Program-made: the position numbers and the translations under genes | DNA from: Seriola aureovittata | Lineage: Eukaryota; Chordata; Actinopteri; Carangiformes; Carangidae | DNA length: 64,000 bases | Direction: 5' to 3' | Assembly (NCBI RefSeq): GCF_021018895.1 | Contig: NC_079387.1 | Location: 12,094,542-12,158,541 of the forward strand | Shown here: positions 22,855-36,066 of the stretch, one piece after another | Layout of the letters: each line of letters starts with the position of its first letter | How positions within the stretch are numbered: the stretch's first letter is position 1 | The notes under the pieces: model-generated | What the model was told of the DNA's origin: nothing | Databases searched by the model: none | Seen by the model: the letters and a program-made list of their open reading frames with translations, nothing else

Positions 22855-24420
22855 AAAAGCACCAGAGAACCAGAGAACCAACCGGAGAACCAGAGAACCA
22901 ACCAGAGAACCAAAGAACCAACCACAGAACCAATCAGAGAACCAGAGAACCAACTGGAGAACCAGAGAACCAACCAGAGAACCAAAGAACCAATCAGAGA
23001 ACCACCCAGAGAACCAACCAGAGAACCAGAGAACCAACCAGAGAACCAAAGAACCAATCAGAGAACCACCCAGAGAACCAACCAGAGAACCAAAGAACCA
23101 ATCAGAGAACCACCCAGAGAACCAACCAGAGAACCAACCAGAGAACCAAAGAACCAATCAGAGAACCACCCAGAGAACCAACCAGAGAACCAAAGAACCA
23201 ACCACAGAACCAATCAGAGAACCAACCAGAGAACCAAAAAACCAACCACAGAACCAATCAGAGAACCAGAGAACCAACTGGAGAACCAGAGAACCAACCA
23301 GAGAACCAAAGAACCAATCAGAGAACCACCCAGAGAACCAACCAGAGAACCAGAGAACCAACCAGAGAACCAAAGAACCAATCAGAGAACCACCCAGAGA
23401 ACCAACCAGAGAACCAAAGAACCAATCAGAGAACCACCCAGAGAACCAAAGAACCAATCAGAGAACCACCCAGAGAACCAACCAGAGAACCAGAGAACCA
23501 ACCAGAGAACCAAAGAACCAATCAGAGAACCACCCAGAGAACCACCCAGAGAACCAACCAGAGAACCAAAGAACCAATCAGAGAACCACCCAGAGAACCA
23601 CCCAGAGAACCAACCAGAGAACCAGAGAACCAACCGGAGAACCAGAGAACCAACCAGAGAACCAAAGAACCAACCACAGAACCAATCAGAGAACCAGAGA
23701 ACCAACTGGAGAACCAGAGAACCAACCAGAGAACCAAAGAACCAATCAGAGAACCACCCAGAGAACCAACCAGAGAACCAGAGAACCAACCAGAGAACCA
23801 AAGAACCAATCAGAGAACCACCCAGAGAACCAACCAGAGAACCAAAGAACCAATCAGAGAACCACCCAGAGAACCAACCAGAGAACCAAAGAACCAATCA
23901 GAGAACCACCCAGAGAACCAACCAGAGAACCAACCAGAGAACCAAAGAACCAATCAGAGAACCACCCAGAGAACCAACCAGAGAACCAAAGAACCAACCA
24001 CAGAACCAATCAGAGAACCAGAGAACCAACCGGAGAACCAGAGAACCAACCAGAGAACCAAAGAACCAACCACAGAACCAATCAGAGAACCAGAGAACCA
24101 ACTGGAGAACCAGAGAACCAACCAGAGAACCAACCAGAGAACCAGAGAACCAACCAGAGAACCAAAGAACCAATCAGAGAACCACCCAGAGAACCAACCA
24201 GAGAACCAAAGAACCAATCAGAGAACCACCCAGAGAACCAAAGAACCAATCAGAGAACCACCCAGAGAACCAACCAGAGAACCAGAGAACCAACCAGAGA
24301 ACCAAAGAACCAATTAGAGAACCACCCAGAGAACCAACCAGAGAACCAAAGAACCAATCAGAGAACCACCCAGAAAACCACCCAGAGAACCACCCAGAGA
24401 ACCAACCAGAGAACCAGACA
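22855..24420. repeat. AGAGAACCAACC minisatellite abutting the mlph stop
   Basis: About 1.57 kb of units such as AGAGAACC, AACC, AAAGAACC and ACCC, starting about six bases after the mlph TAA (22847-22849). The plus strand is open through the array (over 500 codons) and is not a credible gene. If the mlph transcript ends downstream, this array is in its 3' UTR. Confidence 0.95.
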
Positions 24421-24562
24421 AAAACAACCTGAGACCAACAGAAACATGTTGTGACCTTTAATTGTGTAAAACCTTAGAACAGACTGTAGAACTTTAAAAA
24501 CATGAAGCACAGAACAGAGGCCACAATCCATCATCTCTAAAATGTTTAATGAACCTGTTGTA

Positions 24563-24599
<37 letters not shown>

Positions 24600-26300
24600 A
24601 ATACAGGTCTCGAAAAAACACACAGCTCACTAAAACAAGTCAGCTAACTAAGATTTTCTGGTGCTTTCAACCATCCCACCTGGCGAGAGAAGAGTTAACT
24701 TAAAACATATTGATCAATATTTCTTTAGAAACACAAACATCATTTACAGAAGTTAGTTTATGTTCTACAGTTTCCGATGTTTCCTCAAAGAGTCAAAGAT
24801 TTATTATAATTCATTTGTCACATTAACAATCACACACAAGAAGACATTTTTTAAATAGAAAACATTTAGAAAAAATTGAAAATAGATAAAAGAAGAGCAA
24901 AAGTATAAAGAGTAAAATGACAAGATAAAAGATAAATAGGATAAATGTAAACAGCATAAAAATTAAATATAAAATTTCACACAAACATTTTATCAACCAA
25001 TAAAAAAAACTATTAAAAATCACAGTCTTAACTTTACTAGAAGTTGCTGTATATGGAGGAGCAGGGACATCACAGGAAAATTAATAAAGCATTTCCTTAA
25101 TTTCATATTTTAATAGACATTAAAAACAGGAATTACAAAAAGAATTTATAAATAAATGATTAATTAATAAATAAATACTTCGGATTTAAAAATGGATTTA
25201 CAAAAACAGCATACAACATTCATGAAATAAACTATTTATATTGGGGGGATTTATTAATTCATGAATACATAATAGAATTTGAAAAACTATTTGAAAAGGC
25301 ATTTTAAAAATAAATAACTCCATAGCTTTATGTGAGTTTTCTCTGACAACAAACATGGCGGCAGCAGGTGATGATGATGATGATGGCCATCGTCCTCTTC
25401 ATCCTCTCCTGATGGACTGAGAACATGTAGCTCCTTTAAACAAAAATAAAACTACAAAAGTTTAAACTGAGAAACTCTATATTTTAAACACATATGACAT
25501 TAAATAAGAATATTAATAAAAATAAATATTAGAATAAAACAAAAGGAAATCTGAGTTAAATGAGTGAAAGAATTTTATCTGTTCCTGTAAAAGTCTGTGA
25601 AATTTAATCAACAATCAGCAGAAACTAATTAGAAACATTTTCCTAGTGTCGTTTCTAATTGCTGAATAAATAAACATTGATAATGATTGACTGACAGTCA
25701 GTATGATTGATCAGTATTAACAATCTGTGATGTTTGGAAATATTGTTTAGGAGATTTAAATGTTTAGTTTCTTTGATTTATTGATTATAGATTAAAGTCA
25801 ATACTGTATTGATTATAATAAGAACATGTGATAAGTGTTGCCCTCTGTCTATCAGTTTTTGGCTTCTGATCAATAAACTATAAAATCAGCTGTGTGATTA
25901 TCAGTTATTGATACTGAGGTATTGACCCTCTAACGTACAAACATATAGCTTTATGCAATGTTTGTATGATTTATTATCAACTACATGTAATTATATACAA
26001 TGTTATATTTCAACATTATATTATAGTTAGTTATGAGATTATATATATATTGTTTTTTGTTATATTTCAACAATTTAATTTTTATTTATTTATGCCATAT
26101 ACATTCAATTAATTAAAATATTATTTACATAAAATATACTCATTATTACTATTATTGTTGATATTTTTTGTAACAGTTTTAATAACTAAATCTTTAAAAA
26201 TTCTTATTTATAAATACCTTAACATGTAACAACTGAACTTTTTCCATAAACTAAAATAATGTTTAAAAGAACAAAACAATTCTTCGAGTATCCTCGTTTT
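24421..26300. other. AT-rich interval between mlph and lrrfip1
   Basis: Contains a (CAA)n run at about 24569-24597 and long A/T-rich stretches. The first AATAAA after the mlph stop on the plus strand that I noted is near 24999, with another near 25082. Either could serve mlph, but this is not shown. No coding exon was recognised. Confidence 0.5.
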
Positions 26301-26880
26301 ATTTTGAAAACCTTAACTTCCTCTGTGTATGTAAATGTGTATAACTTGACGCTGTGAACATCCTTCCCACCACAATAAAAGCTTCCTCCCTCCGCTGTAC
26401 ACTGTGGTGTGTCATATCGGGATGTGTTTACGGACCGGTACCGGCCCACCTGCGGCCCACCTGACACCGTCGCTGCTGTGTACTTCAGGGACCTGCGGGG
26501 AAGAAGACCCGCGTCTTTCCAACGAGCTTCAAATGTTCGCAGCGGCTGCTGACAATAGCGGATTAACGAGTTTACCGGCGGTTTTAACGACGCTGCGGTG
26601 ACTGGTTTCTCCTCACTGGCGGATGTAAACGGCGGCAACAGGCAACCGCAGCAACGACCGGTGTTTTTAACGTGTTTTCCCCTCCGGTTTTCCGGTAGTG
26701 ACTTTGACAGCTAGCTAACGGTAGCTAGCGAAAACAGGATGAACAACGGCGGCAGCTCGGCCCGCGGCTGCTCTGGACGCCCTCTGGCCGCCGAATAGCG
26801 TCAGGAAAACGTCTGTTTTAATCCCAGAGAGCTTCATTTAGTATTTTCCCGGGTCTGAACATCGAGTCCCGTCGGTCTGG

Positions 26881-26995
26881 ACTACAGGAGACCTTTGTGT
26901 ATTATTCGGTATGTGTATAAATACCTGCTGAGCGATGTAGACTTCAGGATCCAGAACCGGGAGGAGCTGACCACCGGATAGCTTCGGTAAAACAC
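26881..26995 (+). pseudogene. Decayed copy A of lrrfip1 first coding exon
   Basis: GGAGACCT near 26888, an ATG at 26935 followed at once by TAG, then AGGATCCAGAACCGGGAG at 26946, parallel the true first exon (GGAGACCT at 27254, ATG 27282, AGGATCCCGAACCGGGAG at 27309). Its frame reads RIQNREELTTG then stop, against [12 protein letters not shown] in the live exon. Confidence 0.7.
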
Positions 26996-27061
26996 CGGGT
27001 TTTAAACTGAAACGTATTTATTTTTTATTTTTCTTACTCTGCCTATCAGGTTTGTTTGTTC

Positions 27062-27185
27062 TGGATCAAAGGAGACCTCGGTGGTTAATTCGGCACTCAG
27101 CCCAAACGATGAGGACTTGAGTACCTGACAAGACCAGGATCCAGAACCGAGAGCAGCTGACCGCCAGATATCATCCGAGGATTCC
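27062..27185 (+). pseudogene. Decayed copy B of lrrfip1 first coding exon
   Basis: GGAGACCT near 27071, an ATG at 27109 whose frame stops after three codons, and AGGATCCAGAACCGAGAG at 27136, which reads RIQNREQLTAR. It aligns with copy A (offset about 190 bp between the AGGATC words) and with the live exon (offset about 173 bp). Confidence 0.7.
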
Positions 27186-27281
27186 GGCTTCAACAGTCGA
27201 ACAGCTTCACTGAGTTTCCCGTCTCTTTTGAACGTGACGCGTGTCGGACTGACGGAGACCTCTGGGACAGTTCCCCCGACG

Positions 27282-28000
27282 ATGGGCACTCAGGGACCGG
27301 GCAGGAAAAGGATCCCGAACCGGGAGAAGCTGACCGCCGAGGATGATGCCCTCAACCAGATCGCACGGGAGGTGAGGCTCCTTATCGATCTTATTGTATT
27401 GATTTAATATGAGTGAGAATTCATCACAGCAGTAGAGGTCAGATCAGTCACAGTCATACTGCGGAACAACCCGCAGTTCAGTGATCTTACAGCGGCGGAA
27501 CATTCATATATAATCCGGTGATGTTTTCACAGACACTTCCGGACTCACCTGTTCGGGCCCGGGACCCCACGGCCACCCCGCCCCCCCCTAAATAGATAAT
27601 ACATACATATTAAATGAGAAGTAAAAAGTTCGAAAATCAAAGTTATAATTTGTAACTTTTCCACATCAAAAAGTCTAAACGTTTTCTCCAGTTCTATGTC
27701 ACATTTTGAAGCTTCACCTTTTTCACTGAATATTTGCATTGTATAGAGTTTTTTATTTATTTCTTATTCAGACATCTGGATATTAATTTACCAGAGAAAG
27801 CAGCAGCTCGTCCTGTGTTCATTGAGCTGTGTTAGAGAAACACGGAATTTAACATGAACATGTTTTATTCACTTTTACTGGTTTTAATCAGCTGATCTGT
27901 TTGTTGTGGAGAGGAGAATTCAGCTCCAATAAAAACCTCCTGAACCACTGGTGGTGAAGACAACAACTCCCATGATCCCTCCCTATATTGTTTCAAAATG

Positions 28001-28039
<39 letters not shown>

Positions 28040-28387
28040 TGCAAACATTTATGAAATTAAAATGATTTTTTGAAAATAAAAGAATAAATTTACAAAATAA
28101 AAGAAATATAACTTTTTATTTCATCAAATTTTATTTAATTATTAATTATTAAAAGTTTTTTTCATACAATCTTTTTGTTAAGTGTTTTACATTGTATTTT
28201 TTATATGTTACAGTATTATAAATAATTCTTTTGATAAACAGTCAAATGAGTAAAGTAGAAAATAATGACATAATAATAACAATAACATGACCTCTTCCTG
28301 AGGTTGTTGACTAATAAAATAAAAGCACAACATAATGTTTGTAAACGTGACCCAGAGTCAGAGCTGGTCCTCTGTATTGCTCTAACA

Positions 28388-28420
<33 letters not shown>

Positions 28421-29679
28421 GTCATTAATCAGACGTCTCTGCTCTTGAAACAGAAGAGTCTTTATGTTCAGGCCGAATCTGTGCTGCAGCCATTGTTGTG
28501 GTCGACCTACATACGGAAGCTGGAATGTGAAGCTCTTCTTCTTCTGTGGTTACTGATGTAGTGAGACTCAAGAGACAGGAAGTGATGTCAGAGTGATGTT
28601 ACAGTCTCTCTGTTAATCTGGTCAAAATCATTTCCTCATCAGTTTCACTCAGTGACTCGAAATAATAATGAAAACCTGAAACATCTGTCTACCACAGTCC
28701 AGATATGTTTACACCTGAACCTGAGAGGATCTGAGGTGGATCCGCTGAGTACAGAGTCTAGTCACTGTGTATTATTATTATTATTAGTATTATTATTGTT
28801 ACTGTTGATGATGATGAGTGAAGTCTATGAGGGAAAATGAATTGAAATGATTTTAACATGAATGATAATGACAGGTGAAAAAGTGTCAGATGATGATGTT
28901 AGAAAAGGCTCGTTATCACAGAAGGATGGAAACACTGTCTGAAACCGCGTTAATGAATTAATTATCTGGAGAAATGTACTTATTTATTCTGTGAATGGAG
29001 GAATTGAAACGTCATGAGAGGATCTGCTGCTTGACTTTAGGTTTCTGTCTGATTATAGTTTAAAGGTCAATCATTGACAGTTCAGCTCTGACCTCTGACC
29101 TCAGGCCTGTCTTTAAAGTCTCAATGTTGAGCTGTTGAAGGGTTCAGGTGAGATCTGCAGGTAAAACAGCTGATCTCAGTTTCCTTCAGCTGGTGAACAA
29201 ACTGACTTCAAACTGGTTCGGTCACATTGAACCAGTGAAACCAGTTTGATGGAAACAGAGATGTGGATGACAAGATCAAACACACAGAAACAACCACGAC
29301 AAGACAAGTTATAACCAGAACACACACAACAAACATGTACACAATATTATATCAACAAACAAACAAAATGTAAAGCTCAAACAAACCTAAATTTACTTTG
29401 ACAATAAATAAAATAATAATAATAAAGAAACAAAGAGACACAAACCTAAAGAAAATTCAAACAAACAGAAGTAGAATATAAATAAATGTAATATAAAAAC
29501 AATATTAACGGATTAAATAAAGTCATTTTTAAATGGAGTCTGGTGTGTGTTTGAGTGACCTCCATCCTTTAATCCTGAGCAGCAGCACAAACATTAATCT
29601 GCACAGATCTCTACATCATCTGGATCAGACCACCAGTCAGTTTATACACAGTTTATTTTAACACAGCTCTCTATGAGCT

Positions 29680-29744
<65 letters not shown>

Positions 29745-32732
29745 ATGTAGGCCTTAATATGTTAAATAAATGTTTTGATTAAAGAAAAAATGAAGAACAA
29801 AAATATATTAATAAAATAATTTGGTGACTTTTGAGACAAACAGTTACAAATAAAAATGTACAATATATTTGTATGTATTTATGTGTTTTTATATCTGTAT
29901 TTATAAACAAACAAATAAAATACATTTAGAGGAGTTTTAACAATAAAAGCAGGAAAAATAGTTTTTAAAAAATGTTTATATAATTATTTTCTTGGTGAAA
30001 ATGTGTACATTTTAACTGGACATTAAATAAACTTGTAAAGACTGAATGTGCGCAGGTGAGCACAGGTGTGTCATCAGCAAGTATTCAGGTGTCAGGGTGT
30101 GTTGTTGTCATGGTGATGGAGGGAGTGTCTCAGGTGGATGGTCCACATTCCTCCTGTGTGAACAGAGAGACATGCCCCCTGCTGGAGGAAACTCCGACTG
30201 AACTCACCTGAGAAACCAGACACAGAAACTTATTTTCCATTTTTACTTCTTTTTTTTTCCTAGAAAATATTATTTATTTTTAAGTTTTTTTAAAAACATT
30301 TGAAAATATGTATAAAAAAGAGAAAAAAAGGATAATTAAGTCCATGAATATTAAAAAATACAAAATAAAACTAAAACGATTTTCATTAGTTTCTAAATAA
30401 TCTGTAAACACAGAGGATCAGTGAAGTGTGGGTGTCTGTTTGTGTGTGGGGGGTGGAGGGTCTGTGTGAAACAATGACAGTCCATGATGAGATCAATGCG
30501 CATTGATCAGATTAGGAATAGGCTGCACTGGACTTTTATTTTGTTAATTTTCTTTCATGTTTCATATCAAAATGTAGAGAAAATATTCATTATTATTAAC
30601 AGCAGTTTTTCTTTTTCTGTGAAGCACCACCTATAAGGGTTAAAGAATGCTGAGTGATTATTGGTGATGATCAACGACGTGTTGATGTGTGTGTCAGGCG
30701 GAGGCGAGGCTGGCGGCGAAGCGAGCAGCGAGGGCCGAGGCCCGGGAGATCAGGATGAAGGAGCTGGAGAGACAACAGAAGGAGGTCAGTGGGCTTTTAT
30801 TCTGAAATATGGTTCCTCATTACAGAAGCTGCAGCTGTTGTCATAACAACAAGTCCTTAAACCCAAACCAGTGAGCCGGATCAGGACTGAGGACTGGTCA
30901 GGACTTCCTGTGTATGTCATGATCTCTGATGTCCCTTCACAATAAAGGTCCAGGCTGCAGAACTCCAATGACAGACAGGAGCATTGTAGGAATTGTAGTT
31001 CCAGAAGAAGAAAGATAAAGAATAATATTAAGAGTTTTGTAGTTTTACAGGTGAAGAGTTTGTCGACACCTCAACATGAGAAAACCTGAGCAGCTCCAGG
31101 TGCTTTTACCTGACCCTGGGGTCAAAAGTCACACTGTGTGTGAGGTAATAGTGAGTGTGAATCAGCTTTAATCATGAGTCACAGTCAGTCAGCTGCTGGT
31201 TTACTGATGTTTGGATCTTATGATGTCTGCTCCCAGTGTGGTGAGTAACTTTATTTAAACTATCTTTATTAACATTTCACCAGCTCAGACTGAATATAAC
31301 TGATGCTGCTGCAGCCTGATCATTTAAGTTATTTTATATCAACAGTTTAAATTTTTCACAATAATCAATTTAGTTTGATTTTATATGGAGAAACTGTCTC
31401 ATTACCATTTCTCCGTAAAACAATTAACTTTCCTTCTTGTAACAACAACCTCTCATTACAGCAAAGTTAAATTAACAGTAATCTGTCAGTGTTACGTTTC
31501 CTTATGAAATAAAACATAAACAACAACAATAATGAAATTAAGATAATTGGCCTCTAGTAAAGCCTTTTTAATGACAGCACTCATTTTACATTTTTCTCCA
31601 TAATATTTACAATATTTACATATATATATATATATATATATATTTATTGATAATGAAACAAGTGAAATTACTGATATGACTTTGTAGCTCTGAAACTAAA
31701 AGTAGTTACAGTTTATAGTTATTACAATTTGTAGTTCTTACAGTAATTAGTTTGTAGTTATTATGGTTTGTAGTTATAACAGTTTATAGGTATTACAGTT
31801 ATAGTTATTAGTTTAGTTATTACAGTTTAGTTATTACAGTTTATAGTAAAACTGTTCGCAGTTATTACAGTTTGTAGTTATTACAGTGTAGTTATTACAA
31901 CTTGTAGTTATAACAGTTTATAGTAAACCGTTTGTAGTTATTACAGTTTAGTTATTACAACTTGTAGCTATTACAGTTTATAGTAAAACCGTTTGAAGTT
32001 ATTACAGTTTAGTTATTACAACTTGTAGTTATAACAGTTTATAGTAAACCGTTTGAAGTTATTACAGTTTAGTTATTACAACTTGTAGCTATTACAGTTT
32101 ATAGTAAACCGTTTGAAGTTATTACAGTTTAGTTATTACAACTTGTAGTTATTACAGTTTATAGTAAACCGTTTGAAGTTATTACAGTTTAGTTATTACA
32201 GTTATTACAGTTTAGTTATTACAGTTTGTAGTTATTACAGTTGAATGTGTTAAATATGATTTGTGTGTAAGTGTAAACAGAGATGACCAACCATGAGCTG
32301 CAGTCTGTTTATTCATGTGTTCATCACTGACTTGTGACCTCTGACCTGTGACCTCCTGTCTCTCCTCTTGTTGCTCCTCCCGCCTCCTGTAGCTGTTCCA
32401 CAGCCACAAGGTACGACTAACTCCTCCATTCCACCTTAAATACTCACTGTGTTACTGCTCTGGGTGCTCCAGCCAGGTGGGGTTTACTCTGATCTCTGAG
32501 GTCAGTTTACCTGATGCATTAAGCCCCACCTGCCTGCCGCGGCCAGAAGATGAAAACAAACACACCTGAAGTTTTCATGCTTTTATCTTTTTCATCTTGT
32601 TCTTTCATTTTAACTTTTCCTTTTTACTCCCCCTACCCCTCTCTTTCTCTACCCCCCCCCCCCCCCCCCCCCCCCCCCCCGCAGAAGTATTATGGTCTGG
32701 ATAATAAGTGGGGTCACATTGAGCAGTGGATG
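27282..32732 (+). CDS. lrrfip1: lrrfip1 exons 1-4: conserved N-terminus (aa 1-81)
   Basis: Exon 1 (30 codons) starts at ATG 27282, the only one of three homologous ATGs with an open frame. Exon 2 gives the Ala/Arg-rich helix [20 protein letters not shown]. Exon 3 is an 18-nt microexon (LFHSHK). Exon 4 gives [16 protein letters not shown], a family signature. All four are phase 0. The exon 4 acceptor is preceded by a run of 29 C. Confidence 0.9.
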
Positions 32733-34517
32733 GTAGGACTCTGTAGCAGCTGTCTGACCCATGAGAACCTTGTATCTCCAAAAGTCATTCCAGTGTTAAA
32801 CATGTAACAGCCATAGTAACAAACTGTGACATTATATAGTGTAGTTTATTATAGATATAGATAGAATAGGTTAGGTTTGTCAAAAAAATCAATACTCAGA
32901 TACTAACCATAGTAAAATTGAGTGACTTTAAATCAGATACTCATTTGCAACAGCATCGATACAACAGTTCTGTCTTCACCTCCTCCAGTTGACCGCAGCT
33001 TCATACAGCAGCAGACAGACAGACAGACAGACAGACAGGCACACAGCCCCTCCCCCCACTAGCAGCTGAACACATGAACGCTAGTTGACGTTCACAACAC
33101 TGAGCTGGTGTCGTCAGCATAAAGCTAAATTAACATGGCGAGTGCTGCTGCTGAAGGAACTTCACAACCTGTTTTAGTACAAAATGAAAAAAGCAAAAGC
33201 TAGCGGCTAGTGGCTATGGCTAATAATAAAACGACACATTAATGTGGGAGCAAGGCAGCAAATGTTATCAGTCCTGCCCATCTCTAACGTTAATAACACA
33301 ATTAATTGTGTCTGAAAAGTGTTATATTTCTCTTAAAGTCCCAGATTGAAGCTGAAAAAAGGTCGACCAGCAACTCGACAGAAACAGCGTCAGCCTACCT
33401 TCCCAACTCTGTTTGATCAGCAACGAAAATATGGTGCCACCAGAAGCACAGAAACTAAACAGGGCTGTAGCTGAATACATTTGCATGTCATATATATACA
33501 CACCTTACAGTACGGCTACTGTTGTTTTTTTCCCACTACCTCAGACAACCTAAAAGTTGTGTTGTCGTTGATGTTATTGTTTGTATTGTTTCTAATCTTT
33601 AAAAAAGGGTTAGGGTCATTTTTTTTCTCCCGATGGTATCGAAAATGGAATCGAGCATCAAGTATTTTCCTTGGTATCGTATCGAGTTTGAAGTTGTAGT
33701 ATCATGGCAACCCTAAAATAGACAGAATATAAGAGAATAGAACAGATATAGATTTAGTTTATAATACAGCACAATGTAATATATATCTTCATATACGTAT
33801 TATCATCTAAAATAATGTAGAACCAAACCTCATGTTATGTTACCTCATTTAACAAAAACATTCACAGTGTCATAATAACATTATAACATTATAATACAGG
33901 ATCATACTAATAATCAAATGTCACATTATTATTAAGAACAAAACCCATCTGTCAATCAGACCATCTGACCCAGTTTAACCAGTTTACCCAGTAACACATC
34001 TCAAAGCTCCATTTAAACTCCATGTAAAACAGGAGGAGTTGTGAGGTTGTCATGTGTCATGTCAGCAGGATGTTTGTTGTTGTTGTTGTTGTTGTTGTTC
34101 TGCGCTCAGACAGACTCCCACTGGGATTAACAGCTGGTTTAATCCATGTCTGAGATCTGATCACAGTTCATCACAGTCCGCTTTACTGCCTGTTTACTCT
34201 TTTGTTTACTACCTGTTTACTGTTTAATTTACAGCATGTTTACTGACTGTTTACTGCCTGTTTACTCTTTGGTTTACTACCTGTTTACTGTTTAATTTAC
34301 AGCCTGTTTACTCTTTTTTATACTGCCTGTTTACTGTTTAATTTACAGCCTGTTTACAGCCTGTTTATGTGACTGTAGTTTTATATGCAGGAGTGATTTG
34401 TCCCTGCTCTCTGACTGTCAGGTTTCCTCTGTACCCAGCAGCCTTTGTGCTTTTCTCTGACATTAGACAGTCGTCATCAGTAACTGTCCTTCTTCTTCTT
34501 CTTCATTTTCTTCTGCT

Positions 34518-34549
<32 letters not shown>

Positions 34550-36035
34550 TCTGACATGAGACAGTCGTCATCAGTTGCTGTCTATCTTCTTCTTCTGCAG
34601 TCTGAACTCTTTAACCTCTTCCTGTTGTTTTTCTTCTTCGTGGCGTTTCAGGAGGACAGTGAGCGGTACTCCCGTCTCTCGAGGAGACACGCTTCGGTCT
34701 GTACCTTCTACTTCCTGTTTGCTTCAGTCTCTTAGCTCCTCTTCCTGTGCTTCTTGTGTCAGTCTCACCTGTGATTACAGGTGTGCTCTCTGTGATGAGA
34801 ACACACCTGCAGTTACCACCAGTGACCACAGGTGTCACCACATCAGCCCCCTCCTGTAAATCTGACCTCAGTCGAGTTAACGTACTGAAGGTTAAATACA
34901 GAGCAAAAACCTGCTGACCCTGGATCAGGATCTGGGTCTGGATCAGGATCAGGGTCTGCATCAGGATCTGGGTCTGGATCTGGATCAGGGTCTGTATCTG
35001 GATCAGGGTCTGTATCAGGGTCTGGGTCTTGGTCTGGGTCTGGGTCTGGGTCTTGATCAGGATCCAGATCTGGATCAGGATCAGGATCTGGATCTGGATC
35101 AGGGTCTGGATCAGGGTCTGGATCAGGATCTGGGTCTGTATCAGGGTCTGGGTCTTGGTCTGGGTCTGGGTCTGGGTCTTGATCAGGATCAGGATCCGGA
35201 TCCGGATCTGGATCTGGATCTGGATCTGGATCTGGATCTGGATCAGGGTCTGGATCAGGGTCTGGATCAGGATCTGGGTCTGGATCAGGATCAGGATCTG
35301 GATCAGGGTCTGGATCAGGGTCTGGATCAGGATCTGGATCAGGGTCTGGATCAGGATCTGGATCAGGCTCTGGATCAGGTTCTGAGGATGTGGACCTGGT
35401 CTCTGATGTTGTGTGGTGTGTTTTCAGATCTCAGATGATGAGGAGAGGATGTCTGTGGGGAGCCGTGGCAGCCTCAGGGTGAGTCCACATCACCACGTGG
35501 ATTTGGTCTCAGTCAGCAGACCGGTTGGTTAATGTCTTTTATTCATGAAAACATATAGAAGTTAATTAACCACAGGACAGAGCAGATTATTAATTAACAT
35601 CAGCTGACACGGATTTAATCGTTTAAACTGAACAGATGAAATACTGTGCAGAGACAGGTGAGAGGAGGGAAACTCAACCTCTGACCTCTGACCCCAGAGT
35701 CTGAGGAGACCAGGTGTTTAACCTCTGTGAGCTCGTTACCATGGCCACTGATGTCACCTGGTTGGTTAGAGCTCTGACTGTAATGAAGCAGTGGAGGGAT
35801 GGTGTCCTCACCTGTCAGTCACAGGTGCAGTTTCCCTCCACTCACCTGAGACTGAGAACCTGCACAGACCTCTAGAGACCACTCCCCTGAAGCTGTTACA
35901 TAACTTTAATGGTAAAATAATAAAGTTAATAAAGTTTTATAGCTGTTCAACTGTTTTATTTGATGCTGGTGAATTAAACAAGCTGAAGTGTGTAGATGTG
36001 TATAATAATATAATATATATAATGTGGTGTAATAT

Positions 36036-36066
<31 letters not shown>

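Larger units (their letters stand above)
26300..27281 (+). promoter_or_regulatory. lrrfip1 GC/CpG-rich promoter and 5' UTR region
   Basis: Sequence changes sharply from AT-rich to CpG-rich (for example 26410-26800, with many CGG/CCG words) just upstream of the lrrfip1 start codon. This is the usual signature of a CpG-island promoter. A short upstream reading frame (ATG 26739, 17 codons) lies within it. The start site is not fixed. Confidence 0.55.

Noticed and set aside
22828..24432. 534-codon plus-strand frame of Arg/Glu/Pro/Asn/Gln/Thr repeats
   Set aside because: It is entirely the AGAGAACC minisatellite after the mlph stop codon.
33604..33614. Telomere-like GGGTTAGGGT (also near 36637)
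   Set aside because: Only about one and a half units at each place; no interstitial telomere array.
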